NCBI GenBank assembly: GCA_028641055.1
Contig: CM054057.1
Coordinates: 399,636,541 to 399,700,540 of the forward strand
DNA length: 64,000 bases
Direction: 5' to 3'
Source of the DNA: Alopecurus myosuroides
Lineage: Eukaryota; Streptophyta; Magnoliopsida; Poales; Poaceae
Below, in pieces: positions 1-12,000 of the stretch. The stretch's first letter is position 1. Every line of letters begins with the position of its first letter. The notes under the pieces are model-generated. The model searched no databases and was not told the origin of the DNA. It was given only the letters and a program-made list of their open reading frames with translations. The position numbers were made by a program, and so were the translations under genes.

Positions 1-260
1 GCCGTCGGCACCTTCCCGTTGGCGTATCCCCTTGTCGGCGCAGCTACTTTGGCCGTCGGCACAAGAATATGGTGGGCCCCACCTGGGTCTGACAGTGGGC
101 CCGCGCTGTCAGCTCCGCGCGGCTGGTGGAGGTCTCTGTGCCGACGGCATTGCCATCGGCACAACATGGGACACGTGGCGTGCACTGGTGCGCTCCTGGG
201 GGAGGGGCTATGCCGACGGCACAGGCGTGATCATTTGGTCAGCGCAGGGCCTGCCACGTG
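1..260. repeat. Subterminal repeat cluster of CACTA A (3' side)
   Basis: The 9-mer gccgtcggc or its complement gccgacggc, with near matches, occurs at least six times (for example near 1, 51, 140 and 213). The same motif is dense next to the opposite terminus near 6.1-6.34 kb. In CACTA elements such short repeats in both orientations bind the transposase accessory protein. The cluster follows the truncated Tnp2 reading frame almost directly, so the transposase C-terminus has been lost. Confidence 0.75.
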
Positions 261-1694
261 AGTCCAGTTGTGTGTTTTACCATATCCGATGTATCGTGGG
301 CCATTTCCCCCAGCGGGAACGAGAGCACGTAGCTCGGCATCAACAGCTGCACCATCGAATGTTGGTATCTTTTTTTCTACACGCTCAACTCTTCCCTTCT
401 TGAAGTTCTTTCTGTCTTCTCTAAATCGATGCCTTCTTTTGAGGAACTGTCGATGCATGTCAAACGAGAAATACTTCTTACCCGCGCTTAACCAGAGGAA
501 CTCCGATCGGTTCCTGCACACTGGGCATGGCCACTAACCAGCGGTACACCATCTGCAGAATAGAGCGTACCCTGGAAGGTCGTGCATGGAATATTGGAAC
601 CAAATTTTCATTAAGTTTTTCTTTGATGCCCGGTCGTATGTGAACGTCCCGTGGTTCCAAGAGTGGTTCAAATCATCCACAAGCGGCTGCATGTAGACAC
701 TCAAATTCTTCCCCGGGTATTCTGGCCCTGGAATGATCAGCGACAGAAATATGGTATTCCTTTGCATTAAGACTCCAGGAGGGAGATTGAGCGGAATAAC
801 AAACACGGGCCAGCAGCTATATGAGGCAGTCGACATACCATATGGATTGAATCCATCTGTTGCTATCGCAATCCTGACATTTCGAGCCTCTTCTGCCTCA
901 TCGGGGTATTTTGCATCGAAATTCTTTCATGCCTGACCATCAGATGGATGTCCCATCTTTTCCCGTCCGTGCTCGTCTGTGTATCTCTTCCCCATCTTGT
1001 GCCAAGTCATCTGTTTGGCAGTCTCCTCGGACCAATACAGCCGCTGGATTCTTTTAATGAATGGGAGATACCGAAGAATCTTCAAAGCGACTTTCTTCTG
1101 CTTCAACTGACCATCGGCTCCCTTTACCTCATGATACCTAGACGCCTTACAAATGCTACAGTACTTGTCATCCGCAAAATGTTTCCAAAACAGAATGCAG
1201 CCTTTTGGACAAGAATCTATCTTTGTATAATCCATGTTGAGCTCTTTCAAGACTTTCTTCGCTTCGTGCATGCTTTTAGGCAGATAATGCCACTCGGGCT
1301 ACATGTTACCATAGGTTTTCAGATTAGCTTCAAATCCAGCACGGGTGGTGGAGTACCGGGCCTTGTCGGCTAGTGCTTGAGAGATGGCATCGAGTTGAGA
1401 AATCTTTGCACCCTCGCATAGCGGCCTCTTAGCCGAGCCCATCATTTCAAAGAAGCCCTTCGCTGTTGGCTCAGGTTCATCCGGGTCCTCCGGTTCCGGC
1501 TGTTCCTCCCCTTGAGGTGGCGAATCAGGCATGTCGGCATCACGGAAATCATCTAACAAGTTCCTAATCCCATCGTACTCAATGCCATTGATCCGCTGCC
1601 GCATCACCTCTCCTCTATCACGCTCGTACTGAGCAAAGTCGACAGTCGTCACGTAGTTCTGCATATATCCATGCAACCACATGTGTTTAGTCAT
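231..1694 (-). pseudogene. CACTA A transposase (Tnp2 family), truncated, three stops
   Basis: One minus-strand frame runs from 1694 to about 231 and shows Tnp2 hallmarks: a C-P-K-G-C motif near 1200, an L-Y-x-S-E-E-T-A-K block near 1035, the D-G-F-N-P block near 855, a C-W-P-V-F-V-I-P block near 810, and an H-D-L-P-G-Y motif near 585 followed by a P-C-P-V-C pair. These correspond to the N-terminal transposase-associated region and the Tnp2 core. The frame is broken only by stops at 1299-1301 (TAG), 927-929 (TGA where the family has Trp) and 534-536 (TAG), with no frameshift. The C-terminal half, including the DUF4218/DUF4216-type regions, is missing because the 3' subterminal repeats begin at once. 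The product would be non-functional. Confidence 0.8.
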
Positions 1695-1902
1695 TTCAAC
1701 CTTTCCATGACGATGCCGCCTCCGGCAATTAGAGAAAGGGCATAATGGGCTAACCGGTGACTTTGAACCACGCGCTTACTCTTTTACTAATAAGTTGGTC
1801 TTCCATTCCCACTCATCTGTTCTTTCAGTCACAGAAATACGGCCGCTGTACATCCATTCATTACCAGCCATCCTCTGCTTTATTGGGAGACAAACAACGA
1901 CG

Positions 1903-2299
1903 CATTTCTTAAAATGATAGGAACGTATTTGCATAATATTTTCCAATGCAAGAGCTAAACTTTTTCCATGGATACTTTACAAGGAAATAACTATTACTTG
2001 CATGTTGATGTTTTCCAGTGCAAGATCTAAACTTTTTCTACGCAGACTTTCCATATTCCCAAGAACACTGGACTCATTAATAGTTGCAAGTCAACAACTT
2101 TTATCCTTTTTCAGAGTGTCACCCGAAAAATGATAAAAGGTGTTGACCTGCAACTTTTAATGAGCGCAATGGTCCTTGGAATATGGAAAGTATCCATTGA
2201 AAAAGTTTAGCTCTTGCATTGGAAAACATCAACATGCAAATAATAGTTATTTCCTCGGTAAAATATTATGCAAATACGTTCATATCATTTCTTAAAATG
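1903..2299. repeat. Large imperfect foldback (MITE-like), about 397 bp
   Basis: The left arm (from about 1903) and the right arm (to about 2299) are inverted copies: atttgcataatatttt near 1930 is matched in reverse complement near 2265, and the blocks with gcatgttgatgttttcca and gcaagagctaaacttttt recur inverted. The left arm carries about 40 extra bases that partly repeat the arm. The apex lies near 2110-2130. No coding potential is seen. It probably is a foldback MITE inserted in CACTA A, though no clear target duplication was identified. Confidence 0.6.
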
Positions 2300-2416
2300 C
2301 ATCAAGTTATAATACTTTTTACATTGTCATCCGATTAATTACGACAAAATTTTATATTTTACAGCATGCAACGGTTCACCTACATGTCTAATAGGCAGGG
2401 GCCTAATCCCATCCGG

Positions 2417-2617
2417 GTATGTGTAGATCGGTTCGTGTCCCATGTTCTACCGCGACCCGAGACAGAATTTTGGCAGCACCTCCCCGCTGTTCTTGAGAAT
2501 ACACGTCTCGAACTTTTCAAGCCGAGAGGGTGTGCATCCGAAGAACAACGGGGGGTGCTGCCGAAATCCGTCTCAGGAAGTAGCAGAACATGGGACACGA
2601 ACCGAACTACACATACC
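2417..2617. repeat. Inverted repeat with arms of about 78 bp
   Basis: The left arm 2417-2494 (starting gtatgtgtagatcggttcgt) is matched in reverse complement by 2541-2617 (ending gaaccgaactacacatac). The loop is about 46 bp. Because the arms are near-perfect complements, both strands show similar open frames, which explains the mirrored ORFs here. It lies upstream of Tnp2 in CACTA A and is probably part of its 5' region. Confidence 0.65.
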
Positions 2618-3045
2618 CAAGCTGTCCAAAACGTGGACAATCCGGAAGAGCTACGGTTATAAATATGCAGAGACGGACAGTCCTGCATATTTATAAATTT
2701 GCAACTCTCCGGGACGGGAGACGCCTACGGTTACGCGACTAGACATGAATGTAAATGTGTCATCGGCTCGAAGGCCGGGGCAGAGCAAGGGGTGGAAAGC
2801 TGGAGGTGATGGAAATATAGCTCACCTAGAGCGTAGGTGCGAAGCAGTATGTGGTCGAAGCAGCAAGGGAGAAAATATGGATGACGCGCCGCCCTGGACC
2901 CGTTGAAGAAGCTCGACAAGACCACGGCTATGGGTGGCTGGACCTACACCATCTGAAAACACACAATGAACATCCATTCACAAATTGCATCAACTTCGAC
3001 GAAATTGCATTAAAATTTTCTATCAACATGGACCACCGACGCCCA

Positions 3046-3425
3046 CCCTCGCCATCGACCATCGAGGGCCGTCCTTGCCATCGACTACCGGGGCGCGCTA
3101 TCGACACCGACAATCGGCGCGCGCCCTCGACACCGACCAGCGGGAAACGACACCGACACCGGTGCTCGCCCTCGCCAATAACCAACGGCGCCCGCCCCCG
3201 CCACCGACCATCGGGGCGCGCCCTCGACATCAACCACCGGGGCGCGCCCTCGACACCGACCACTGGGGCGCGCCACCGCCACCGTCCACCGGGAAATGCC
3301 ACCGACACCGACGCCCACCATCGCCACCAACCATCGGCGCCCGCCCTCGCCACCGACCACCGGGGCGTGCCCTCGACATTGAACATCGGGGCGCATCATC
3401 GACACCGACCTTCGCCATCGGGCTA
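3046..3425. repeat. GC-rich minisatellite, CACTA A 5' region
   Basis: The stretch is built of imperfect units of about 33 bp around the phrase ccaccggggcgcgccctcga followed by caccgac. Several parallel frames on both strands stay open (Arg/His/Pro-rich on plus, Arg/Gly/Ala-rich on minus), an effect of the repeat and not evidence of a gene. It lies upstream of the Tnp2 remnant. Confidence 0.7.
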
Positions 3426-3613
3426 TACTAATTTAACTACCTAAATTTACCGCCACCGTCACCGTCACAGCGCCACCGTCACCGTCGACCACCGCCACCG
3501 TCACAGCGCGTTCACCGGCTATACAAATTTAACTACCTAAATTTACTATACGAATTTAACTACCTAAATTAAAACAAAAAAAGAAGAAAAATGCTCACCT
3601 TCGCCATCGGGCT

Positions 3614-4035
3614 GTGAAGGGGAGGGCGGTGGTGGGCGGCAGGGAGGGAGGTGTGCGGTCGCCGGCGGTCGTTGGGAGGTGGAGGCGCCGCCAGGGAGGT
3701 GGCGGAGGGGCCGGGGGAGGAGGGGCTGGGGGAGGTGGAGGAGTTGCCGGGGGAGGTGGAGGAGGGGCCGGGGAGGTGGAGGAGTGGCCGGGGGAGGTGG
3801 AGGAGGGGCCGGGCGCGCGGCGGCCGGCGACGTGGAGCGCGCGGCAGCGGTCGTAGGGAGGGGCGGGGCCGGAGGGAGGGGCGGCGCCGGAGGGAGAAGG
3901 GCGGGGCCGGAGGGAGAGGCGGCAGTGGTGGCGGCGGGGAGAGAGAGGGAGGCGCGGCGGAGAGAGAGGCGGCGCGGCGCGGGGAGAGGTCGATGCGGAT
4001 GCAGATAGGGGAGAGAGAGGGAGCCCGCGCGGGCG
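3614..4035. repeat. G-rich simple-repeat tract
   Basis: The plus strand is dominated by gggaggtggaggag-type units, giving Gly/Arg-rich frames on plus and a Pro-rich frame on minus (3564-4085). No conserved domain is recognised. Two gccgacg/gccgtcgg copies follow at 4052-4137 and resemble the CACTA A subterminal motif. Confidence 0.65.
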
Positions 4036-4272
4036 GGTTGACTTAGTGTCGCCTGGTACTGTGCCGACGTCAAAGCCGTCGGCATATAGTTTTACTTTTT
4101 TTTTTGCAACACCTGTGCCGACGGCCGCCGTCGGAATACTATTTTTTTTTTCAAATTTTTTTCCCGCCTTTTAGTTTGTTAATTACTGTATAAATATAGT
4201 CTGTGAATTACTGCATAAATATAGTCAGTCAATTTTAAGAAACTTTTAGTTGATTTTAATATCGTATTTCGA

Positions 4273-5770
4273 CGGAAACACGCGGTAACGGCGTCGAAAG
4301 GGGGTAGCAATGTGGAACTAGGTGCTTGGTTGTGTTAGGGTAGGCCATAGCAACCCAAAACAACAAGGTAGAACCCACCTTTTTGGAAGATTCACGACGT
4401 TTCGTCCGATACGGGAGTTTCAGCCTATAAGCGCGTCTAAACTCACGAGAGAGAAGTGGATGCCGGTGAAGCGGCCCACATCCCAGAGTGAAATTTTTGA
4501 CATAAAAAACACACAACACACCTATAATAACATGCTATGGCACCACCTTGCTTGTGTTGGGGTCCAGAAGATCCGGAGCCCCCCCTCCGGTGAAACCCTA
4601 GACCCGCTGGAGAAATACCGGACTTATACGGAAACACGCGGTAACGGCGTCGAAAAGGGGTAGCAATGTGGAACTAGGTGATTGGTTGTGTTAGAATAGG
4701 CCATAGCAACCCAAAACAACAAGGTAGAACACACCTCTTCGGAAGATTCACGACGTTTCGTCCGATACGGGAGTTTCAGCCTATAATCGCGTGTAAACTC
4801 ACGAGAGAGAAGTGGATGCCGGTGAAGCGGCCCACACCCCGGACTAAAATCTTTGGCATACAAAGCACACAACACACCTATAATAGCATGTTATGGCACC
4901 ACCTTTCTTGTGTTGGGGTCCAGAAGATCCGGAGCCCCCCTCCGGTGAAACCCTAGACCCGCTGAAGAAATACCGGACTTACACGGAAACACGCGGTAAC
5001 GGCGTCGAAAGGGGGTAGCAATGTGGAACTAGGTGCTTAGTTGTGTTAGGGTAGGCCATAGCAACCCAAAACAACAAAGTAGAATCCACCTCTTCGAAAG
5101 ATTCACGACATTTCGTCCGATACGGGAGTTTCAACCTATAAGCGCGTGTAAACTCACGAGAGAGAAGTGGATGCCGGTGAAGCGGCCCACACCCCGGAGT
5201 GAAATCTTTGGCATAAAAAACACACAACACACATATAATAACATGCTATGGCACCACCTTGCTTGTGTTGGGGTCCTGACGATCCGAAGCCCCCCTCCGG
5301 TGAAACCCTAGACCCGCTGGAGAAATATCGGACTTATACGGAAACACGCGGTAACGACGTCGAAAGAGGGTAGCAATGTGGAACTAGGTATTTGGTTGTG
5401 TTAGGGTAGACCATAACAACCCAAAACAACAAGGTAGAACCCACCTCTTCGGAAGATTCACGATGTTTCGTCCGATACGGGAGTTTCAGCCTATAAGCGC
5501 GTGTAAACTCACGAGAGAGAAGTGGATGCCGGTGAAGCGGCCCACACCCCGGAGTGAAATCTTTGGCATACAAAGCACACAACACACCTATAATAACATG
5601 TTATGGCACCACCTTTCTTGTGTTAGGGTCCAGAAGATCCGGAGCCCCCTCCGGTGAAACCCTAGACCCGCTGGAGAAATACCGGACTTACACGGAAACA
5701 CGCGGTAACGGCGTCGAAATGGGGGGGGGGGGCAATGTGGAATTAGGTGCTTAGTTGTGTTAGGGTAGCC
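4273..5770. repeat. 355-bp tandem repeat array, about 4.2 units
   Basis: The landmark cggaaacacgcggtaacg begins at 4273, 4629, 4984, 5339 and 5693, giving periods of 356, 355, 355 and 354 bp. Units differ by scattered substitutions and small indels. A more diverged relic with acacgcggtaacg follows near 5870. Each unit carries an open frame on plus (about 92 aa) and one on minus (83 aa). The period is not a multiple of three, so the frames do not connect from unit to unit, and neither peptide is recognised. The array lies between the G-rich tract and the right end of CACTA A. Confidence 0.85.
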
Positions 5771-5937
5771 TAAGGGAACCCAAACCACAAATAAAATAGA
5801 CTTAGTGTGTGAAACCCACTCAAGAGTGGTGTCGGTGTATTATGAATAAATAAAATGGACTTATATCTCGATACACGCGGTAACGATTGTGAGTTCTGAG
5901 TTTATATATTTTAAACATAAAATATTACTCCCTCCGT

Positions 5938-6009
5938 CCACTTTTATAAGGCCCACTTCTTAGCATTTCAATAGTAAGAAGTGAGCCTTATAAAAGTGGA
6001 CGGAGGGAG
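5938..6009. mobile_element. Stowaway MITE, 72 bp
   Basis: The sequence is an almost perfect hairpin beginning ctccctccgtcc and ending ggacggagggag, the terminal repeat typical of grass Stowaway (Tc1/mariner-derived) MITEs. TA dinucleotides flank it at 5936-5937 and 6010-6011, matching the expected TA duplication. It has no coding capacity. Confidence 0.92.
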
Positions 6010-6086
6010 TACCATATTAATTTTATCAATTGAGAGTAATTACTAAATACACATACATCTATAAACTAAAAAAAAAACATTTGCAC

Positions 6087-6344
6087 CTGTGCCGAGCGTG
6101 GCAAACCCTACCCAGTCGAGCTAGTACCCTGTCCCGACGGCTAGGTAGGTGCCTAGGGCAGCCGTCGGCCCTATCGAACCTGTGCCGACGGCTATCTAGG
6201 TGCCGAGGGTCACCGTCGATGGCCCACTCCGTGTCGACGGCCGCGAGGGCAGGCTGGGATTCCAGCCACGTACGCCGACGGCCCCCGACCTTTTGCCGTC
6301 GGCACATGTTCTGGCCGTCGGCACATAGCTGCGTTCCTGTAGTG
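6087..6344. repeat. CACTA A 5' subterminal repeats and terminus
   Basis: At least seven copies of gtgccgacggc, gccgtcgg or close variants precede the terminus ttcctgtagtg at 6334-6344. The array is the counterpart of the cluster at 1-260. Together they bracket the Tnp2 remnant and fix the right edge of the element. Confidence 0.8.
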
Positions 6345-7024
6345 TATATAGTGTGCTTCCAGTTAATTATACTTAATTATATACTCCTAGATGATGTTAT
6401 TATCATAAGCTAATCGGCATTTTGTCTCATCGTCGCAAATCCCTACATCTCTCCTGCATGTGATCGCTTTGTCTTGTTGTTGTTGACCGTACCCCAGTGG
6501 TTGCTGTTGACCACGCGATCGTAAAAATACGCGCACAAGGACGCCAACGAGTGCGACTCCCTTATGGGAGGAGACTCTTTATCATCAAGAGAGGGTCCAC
6601 TCTATGTTACACAACCTAACCCAATACTAGATATGGCAAGTTGCCAACTACACATCGCTCATCAAAGCAGCAGGTCCAGTAAATACACATGAGCGGATTA
6701 GACAAAGTAAGAAGAATCATCAACTGGTCTGATTTCCAAATTTTTATGAAAATAAGGAACCGATAAAGCTAGATACATTTTCCATGTCAAGCAGCCATTT
6801 GGCAACAGTTTAGGGACATAAGTCAATCTTCCAACAAGGAGCCGCACATGCATAAACGATGCAGCATAATCCATCTTTGGATGCATTGTGTTGAATCACA
6901 AAAAAGGAAACAGCTAGCTAGCTAGCAAGGAATTTGGCATGCACTGGGCTCATGTACATAATAATGGATTAACTGTCTCATCTTATTAGAGTTTCACGGG
7001 TGATGGCAGATGCATGTCGCCGCA
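6345..7024. other. Non-coding spacer
   Basis: No supportable gene was found. A 62-codon minus frame at 6698-6886 has ordinary composition but matches no family I recognise, and it is not annotated as a gene. The stretch may belong to the 3' flank of CACTA B. Confidence 0.4.
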
Positions 7025-7730
7025 GGCCTTGTTTGGCAGGCCGGTTCTGAGATGGATTTCTGTGTCTTTTACCGGCCCATACCAATACCCTCAGAAACAC
7101 TCTGTGTACCGTTTGGCAGCCTGGTTTTGGTCAGGCTGAAACCCAACAATCCCCGTAAACCACGTCGGGTAGAAGTGGATCGGAGACGCGTACGTTACCT
7201 CGCGTTTTTCACTTGTCTCAGATCTCGGCGCGCTGCACGGTTGCGTTGCCGGCTTGCGCAGCTGAGCTGACTTCTTCCCCGCCCCTTCTCTCCCTCTCTC
7301 CGCGATTTCCTTCCTCGGCCGCCGCTTCCAGCCGCTCGCCGGCATTCGCGCTCACCCCAACCTCGCTGCTGAGTGCGTCCTCTCCACCTGCGCCACCTCC
7401 CTAGTGCCATGAAGACAAGGATTGTGTGCCTACCCGACAATCACCGGTCCAAGGCTGTCGAGGGCGAGCTCTTGCGCCGCGCCGCCGTGCGTTGATTCGC
7501 AAGAGTTCGCAGGGTCACGCCATGGCAGGGAGACCACGGACTTGGCTGGCCGTGTAACACCTGCAGTAGAATTATTCCTTCCTACCAAACAGATGAATCA
7601 AACGGAGAGTAATGATTAGGAAGTGGATTGTGGTGTAACAAAGTGTTTCGGGTGACAACAGTGTTTTCACCGAATCCCCTTCAGAAAATACACCCAAATA
7701 CTCTCTCACACACTCTTGCCAAACAAGGCC
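7025..7730. mobile_element. Small element with 14-bp perfect terminal inverted repeats
   Basis: Bases 7025-7038 (ggccttgtttggca) are exactly complementary to 7717-7730 (tgccaaacaaggcc). This GGCCTTGTTTGG start resembles termini of grass MITEs of the Tourist/PIF or hAT type. The flanking bases do not show a clear duplication (gca on the left, tta on the right), so the superfamily is unresolved. Inside are GC-rich frames near 7.2-7.45 kb without a recognised domain. It is likely non-autonomous. Confidence 0.6.
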
Positions 7731-7978
7731 TTAAGGGATCTGTTCGAGTTAGACCAGGGATAGAAAAGGGTATCAGTTTAGGCGTGTACAGGAGTTTTGG
7801 TCCAATACGTACTCTGGAAGGGATCCCTGATATATAAAAGGACGTAGGCTGTATTAGGGAATCAATCAAGCAATAAACTCAAAGGAGATTAGACTCCACG
7901 TACAAAGGAGGTTAGGCTCCACGTACAACAGCAACCCAGATTGCTGGCATAGCCACCACGGCCAGCCGGAAGCCCAGG
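7731..7978 (+). other. Possible LTR fragment with TATA box
   Basis: A strong TATA-like box, tatataaaag, lies at 7831-7840. A short imperfect direct repeat around ctccacgtacaa follows near 7885-7925. This looks like a U3/R segment of a retrotransposon LTR, but no paired LTR, primer site or terminal TG/CA could be fixed. The call is tentative. Confidence 0.3.
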
Positions 7979-8925
7979 TTACCTCGTCCTCACCCTGAAA
8001 CCCACCACAACTACTATCTTAGAAACCTTGGGCGTGACACACAACTTCAATATGTCATCAACTAAAGGCTGCATCAGAATAGTTAGTTTATTTCCTGCAT
8101 GTTCAGGGCTAGGAATAAAAACGATAAGGAATACGTACTCTGAATTAAGCATTGCACCACGAAGGAGATTTAATCGACTCGCAAACACTAGCCTACATGA
8201 GTAAGGAGCTATACCCAAATCGAATGGCATTAACCCATTGGTGGCTACGCAAAGACGAACATGTCTAGGATCTGCGGCAAAATCTTTCTAATTCTTGTCA
8301 AATTTCTGCCAAGCTTTCCCATCACATGGATGAACCATCAGAGCAGCTGTGGAAATGACTATGGGAAGGAATCAGCTTTGCTGTCTCCTCATGTGCATAC
8401 AACCTGTGCAGCCTATCTCCTAGGGAGCTACCACAATACTTTACGATGGATTTTATCATCGCCTCCGTCATAGCGAGTGGTTTTACAAGAGTCACAGTGA
8501 TCTTAATGTTCATCATATTACCAATAAAGCATGCAGTTATTCAACAGACAGCAATTTTGATATGCCGCATACCCAGACCATCTAATATCTTCTTTGAGTT
8601 GTAGCGCATGCTTAATTTAGAATCGGAGGCAAACGTTCAATTTTAAGCTTTAGTATATCATCATAGTTTGCAATTGACATGTTGTACTGAGCTCTGCTAG
8701 CCCATCAACATCAAGCGAGCAATGGCAGATAGTTTTGAGTGCTTTGTGTTATCATGGACGAATTCCTTAGCACTAGCAACATTTTATAGAAAACTTGGGC
8801 AAAGGAAGTTGGCTGCTCATCATCTGGTGGAACATATACAATAAGATCAACCAACATGTTGTGCATTTGATCAGGTTGATCTAATTCTGCATGATCTGAT
8901 AAAGGCCCTGGTTGAGCATGTTGCA
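7979..8925 (-). pseudogene. CACTA B transposase (Tnp2), core part
   Basis: Several short minus-strand segments in order match Tnp2. Near 8900-8750 there is an acidic linker ending in an F-x-K-M-L block. Near 8420 a R-L-H-R-L-Y-A-H-E-E-T-A-K block is seen. Near 8200-8050 comes a segment with N-L-L-R-G-A-M and M-Q-P-L-V-D-D, the counterpart of the N-L-P-P-G-V block in CACTA A. Frames shift between them, so the gene is badly decayed. It is the same gene as 15047-15240, separated from it by LINE A. Confidence 0.65.
8912..8925. repeat. Target-site duplication of LINE A, left copy
   Basis: The 14 bases ttgagcatgttgca here are repeated exactly at 15033-15046, on the other side of the LINE. This is the mark of target-primed reverse transcription. 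Confidence 0.93.
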
Positions 8926-9082
8926 TTTTTTTTGAAACGGAAAAACCCAGCCTCTGCATCCAGTGGATGCACACGGCTTATTTATTAAGAAATAATCCAG
9001 TGTGAAGTGTATAAGCGAAAGTATTACATCTCAGCTGAACCCCATAATGGCTACAAAGATTAGCCATCTAAACAAACGGAGA

Positions 9083-12000
9083 CTACACATATTGTAACCT
9101 CCTAGTGTGTTGCCACCAACCCTGGCTGAAGATAGCCCGCACGGCCGCCATTAATCGTCCACATCCTGTATCTAAGCTTCCACGCTGCTCTTTTGGGGAG
9201 AGGAGCGACCATTGGTGGATCCAGTTGGTGGCCCTGTGAATAACCTGCAAAAAATGCCCAGCTTTCATCCTGTTAAAAATAACATCGTTTCTGCAATTCT
9301 AAATTGCCCAAAGAAAAGCACATATACCAATACGTATGGTAGCTTTCATTTTTCTATCAATCCCATCTAACCAATCCCCAAATAGATTGTTAATCGAAAC
9401 AGGTGCTTTAATACTGAAGGTAAAATGAATCAAACGCCAAATATGTTTTGCAAATTCACAAGATATAAATAAATGGTCTATAGTTTCTTGATTACCACAG
9501 AACACACATTTTGAGCAGCCCACCCAACTCCGTTTAGCCAAATTATCTTTTGTTAACAATTCCTTACGATAAAGGAACCACATAAATATTTTTATCTTAA
9601 GTGGTACTTTTATTTTCCATATGTATCGTCGTAAACATTTCGTCCCCTCATTCATTAAGTCCTCATAATAAGACTTAACAGTAAAAATGCCAGACGTAGT
9701 GAGCTTCCACTTGAAATAATCAGGGCTACTAGAGTTAGATATGTTCATTAAGCGTTCGATCAAATGCAACCATGCGTCCCATTTATCCCCTGTGAGCGCT
9801 CTTCTGAACTCAATATTTGGATGGTCATTCCATAGGACATGTGAGACATAAACATTTTTATGTCTTACCACATTATAATGGGTCGGATACTGTGCAGCCA
9901 AAGTAGTATCACCTAACCAAATGTCTTCCCAGAAACGTATAGTCTGACCATCACCCACCGTATGTTGTATCCGTGCAAAAAAATCAGATTTGACTCGCAT
10001 CAACCCTTTCTAGAAGGGTGAGTCAGTATGCTTCGCTTCCACCTGTTGCAACGGTACATCTTTAATATATTTACTATGCAGTATCTCACTCCAGACTCCC
10101 TCCTCCGTAAGGAGTTTGTAAAGCCATTTGCTTAGGAGACACTTATTCTTAATTTCTAAAACCTCAATACCCAAACCCCCCTGATCTTTGGGTCGACATA
10201 TTATATTCCATCGTGTTAATCTATATTTTTTCTTCTTTTGATCACTCTGCCAGAAAAAGCGCGATCTATAGAAGTCCAATTTTTTCCGTACCCCAACAGG
10301 TATCTCAAAAAAGGATAAGAAAAACATAGGTAAACTCGATAGAACCGAATTAATAAGCACCAATCTATCTCCATAAGAGAGCAGTTTTCCTATATAAGTA
10401 CTCAATTTGTTTTCGAAACGGTCCTCAATTGGACCCCATTCTTTATTCAATAATTTTCTATAATGAATCGGGATACCTAAGTACTTAAAGGGTAGCTTAC
10501 CCACATCACATCCAAAAATGTGACGGTACTCATCCACAGATTGGACTGCATCCCCGAAACAAAAGATTTCACTCTTATGAAAATTAATTTTAAGCCCTGA
10601 TAATTGTTCAAATAATGCAAGAATTAATTTCATATTAACAGCCTTATCAAGATCATGTTCCATGAATAAAATTGTATCGTCTGCATATTGTAGAATTGAG
10701 ACTCCCCCATCCACCAAATGAGGTACAAGACTCCCAACACTACCATCCTCCTTTGCCCTAGCAATTAGGAGAGCTAACATATCAGCAACGAGATTAAATA
10801 ATATTGGAGATAATGGGTCACCCTGTCTTAGTCCCTTTAGAGTTTGGAAATAATGACCAATATCGTCATTCACTCTTATTCCCACACTCCCTCCTTGCAC
10901 AAATCTCGCTACCCATTCACACCACAGAGGAGAAAAACCTTTCATCCTAAGTGTTTGTTGCAGAAAAGACCAACTAACCTTGTCATAAGCTTTCTCAAAA
11001 TCAATTTTAAACAACACTCCATTGAGTTTCTTAGTATGAAGCTCATGAATAGTTTCATGTAAGACCACTACTCCTTCTAAAATATTTCTACCCGGTAGAA
11101 ATGCAGATTGAGTTGGTTTAATAATACGCTGCGCAATAGCAGTGACTCTATTAGTACCAACCTTCGTAAAAATCTTGAAGCTTACATTTAGTAAGCAAAT
11201 GGGTCTATATTTCTCAATCCTAGATGCATCCTCCTTTTTAGGTAAAAGAGTGATCACCCCGAAATTCAACTTAAAAAGTTGTAGCTCAGCAGCATGTAAT
11301 TGAGCAAACATGAGCATCATGTCAAGTTTAAGCACATCCCAAAACTTCTTATAGAACTCTGCCGGGAATCCATCCGGCCCCGGTGCTTTATTAAGTTCCA
11401 TTTGATCTATGGCCTCGAAAACCTCCTCTTCAGAAAAAGGAGAAGTTAAAATATTATTTTCATCTAAAGATACTTGAGGCAGATCAGCAGTTCTACCCTC
11501 ATCAAGCGAAATAGATGTTTTATCTGGTGGGCCAAAATTTTTTTTTGGAATATTCAGATATGAAAACTTGCAGGTTCTGTTGACCAACAATGGTCCCTTC
11601 ATCCTGTTCTAGTTGAAATATCTTTTTCTTTCTATGTTTCCCATTAGCCATCAAATGAAAGTATTTTGTATTATCTCCCCCTTCTTGAATATGCCTCATT
11701 TTAGCCCTTTGAGCCCACTTAGACTCCTCATCCCTTCGGAGCTTAGCTAGATATGAATCAGCCTCCCTTTTAGACTTTCTCTCCTCATCCGAAAGAGGCA
11801 TAGTCTCAGCTTTAATATCTAGCTCATTAATCAAGAGAGTCAGTTTATCTCTCAAAATTTTATACTCCCCACTCATATTTTTAGCCCATCCCCGTAGAAA
11901 GCTCCGAAGATGTCTAATTTTGTTTTGCCATACTTCAACTGGTGAATCACCCATCCGGTGAGACATCCACTCTTTCTTAACCATTTCACAAAAGCCATCT

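Larger units (their letters stand above)
1..6344 (-). mobile_element. CACTA (En/Spm) DNA transposon A, left end outside window
   Basis: The right terminus is visible: bases 6331-6344 read gcgttcctgtagtg, the reverse complement of a CACTA-type terminal inverted repeat. The next bases, tat at 6345-6347, could be one copy of the 3-bp target duplication. Copies of GCCGTCGGC/GCCGACGGC crowd both ends (1-260 and 6087-6325), as expected for subterminal transposase-binding repeats. A decayed Tnp2 transposase lies on the minus strand at about 231-1694. The interior also holds foldbacks, GC-rich minisatellites, a 355-bp tandem array and a Stowaway MITE. The left terminus is not in the window, so the element is incomplete here. 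Orientation follows the transposase: 5' end at the right. Confidence 0.82.

Noticed and set aside
3046..3425. Possible CRISPR-like array
   Set aside because: Units are contiguous and imperfect without unique spacers, and the DNA is clearly eukaryotic.
2851..3444. Arg/His/Pro-rich frames on both strands
   Set aside because: Produced by the GC-rich minisatellite; all frames of the unit are open and none resembles a protein family.
3564..4085. Pro-rich minus-strand frame of 173 codons
   Set aside because: Translation of a G-rich simple repeat; no start context or domain supports a gene.
4256..5754. Repeated 83- and 92-codon frames as a possible gene family
   Set aside because: They occur in every unit of a 355-bp tandem array whose period is not a multiple of three, on both strands, with no recognised domain.
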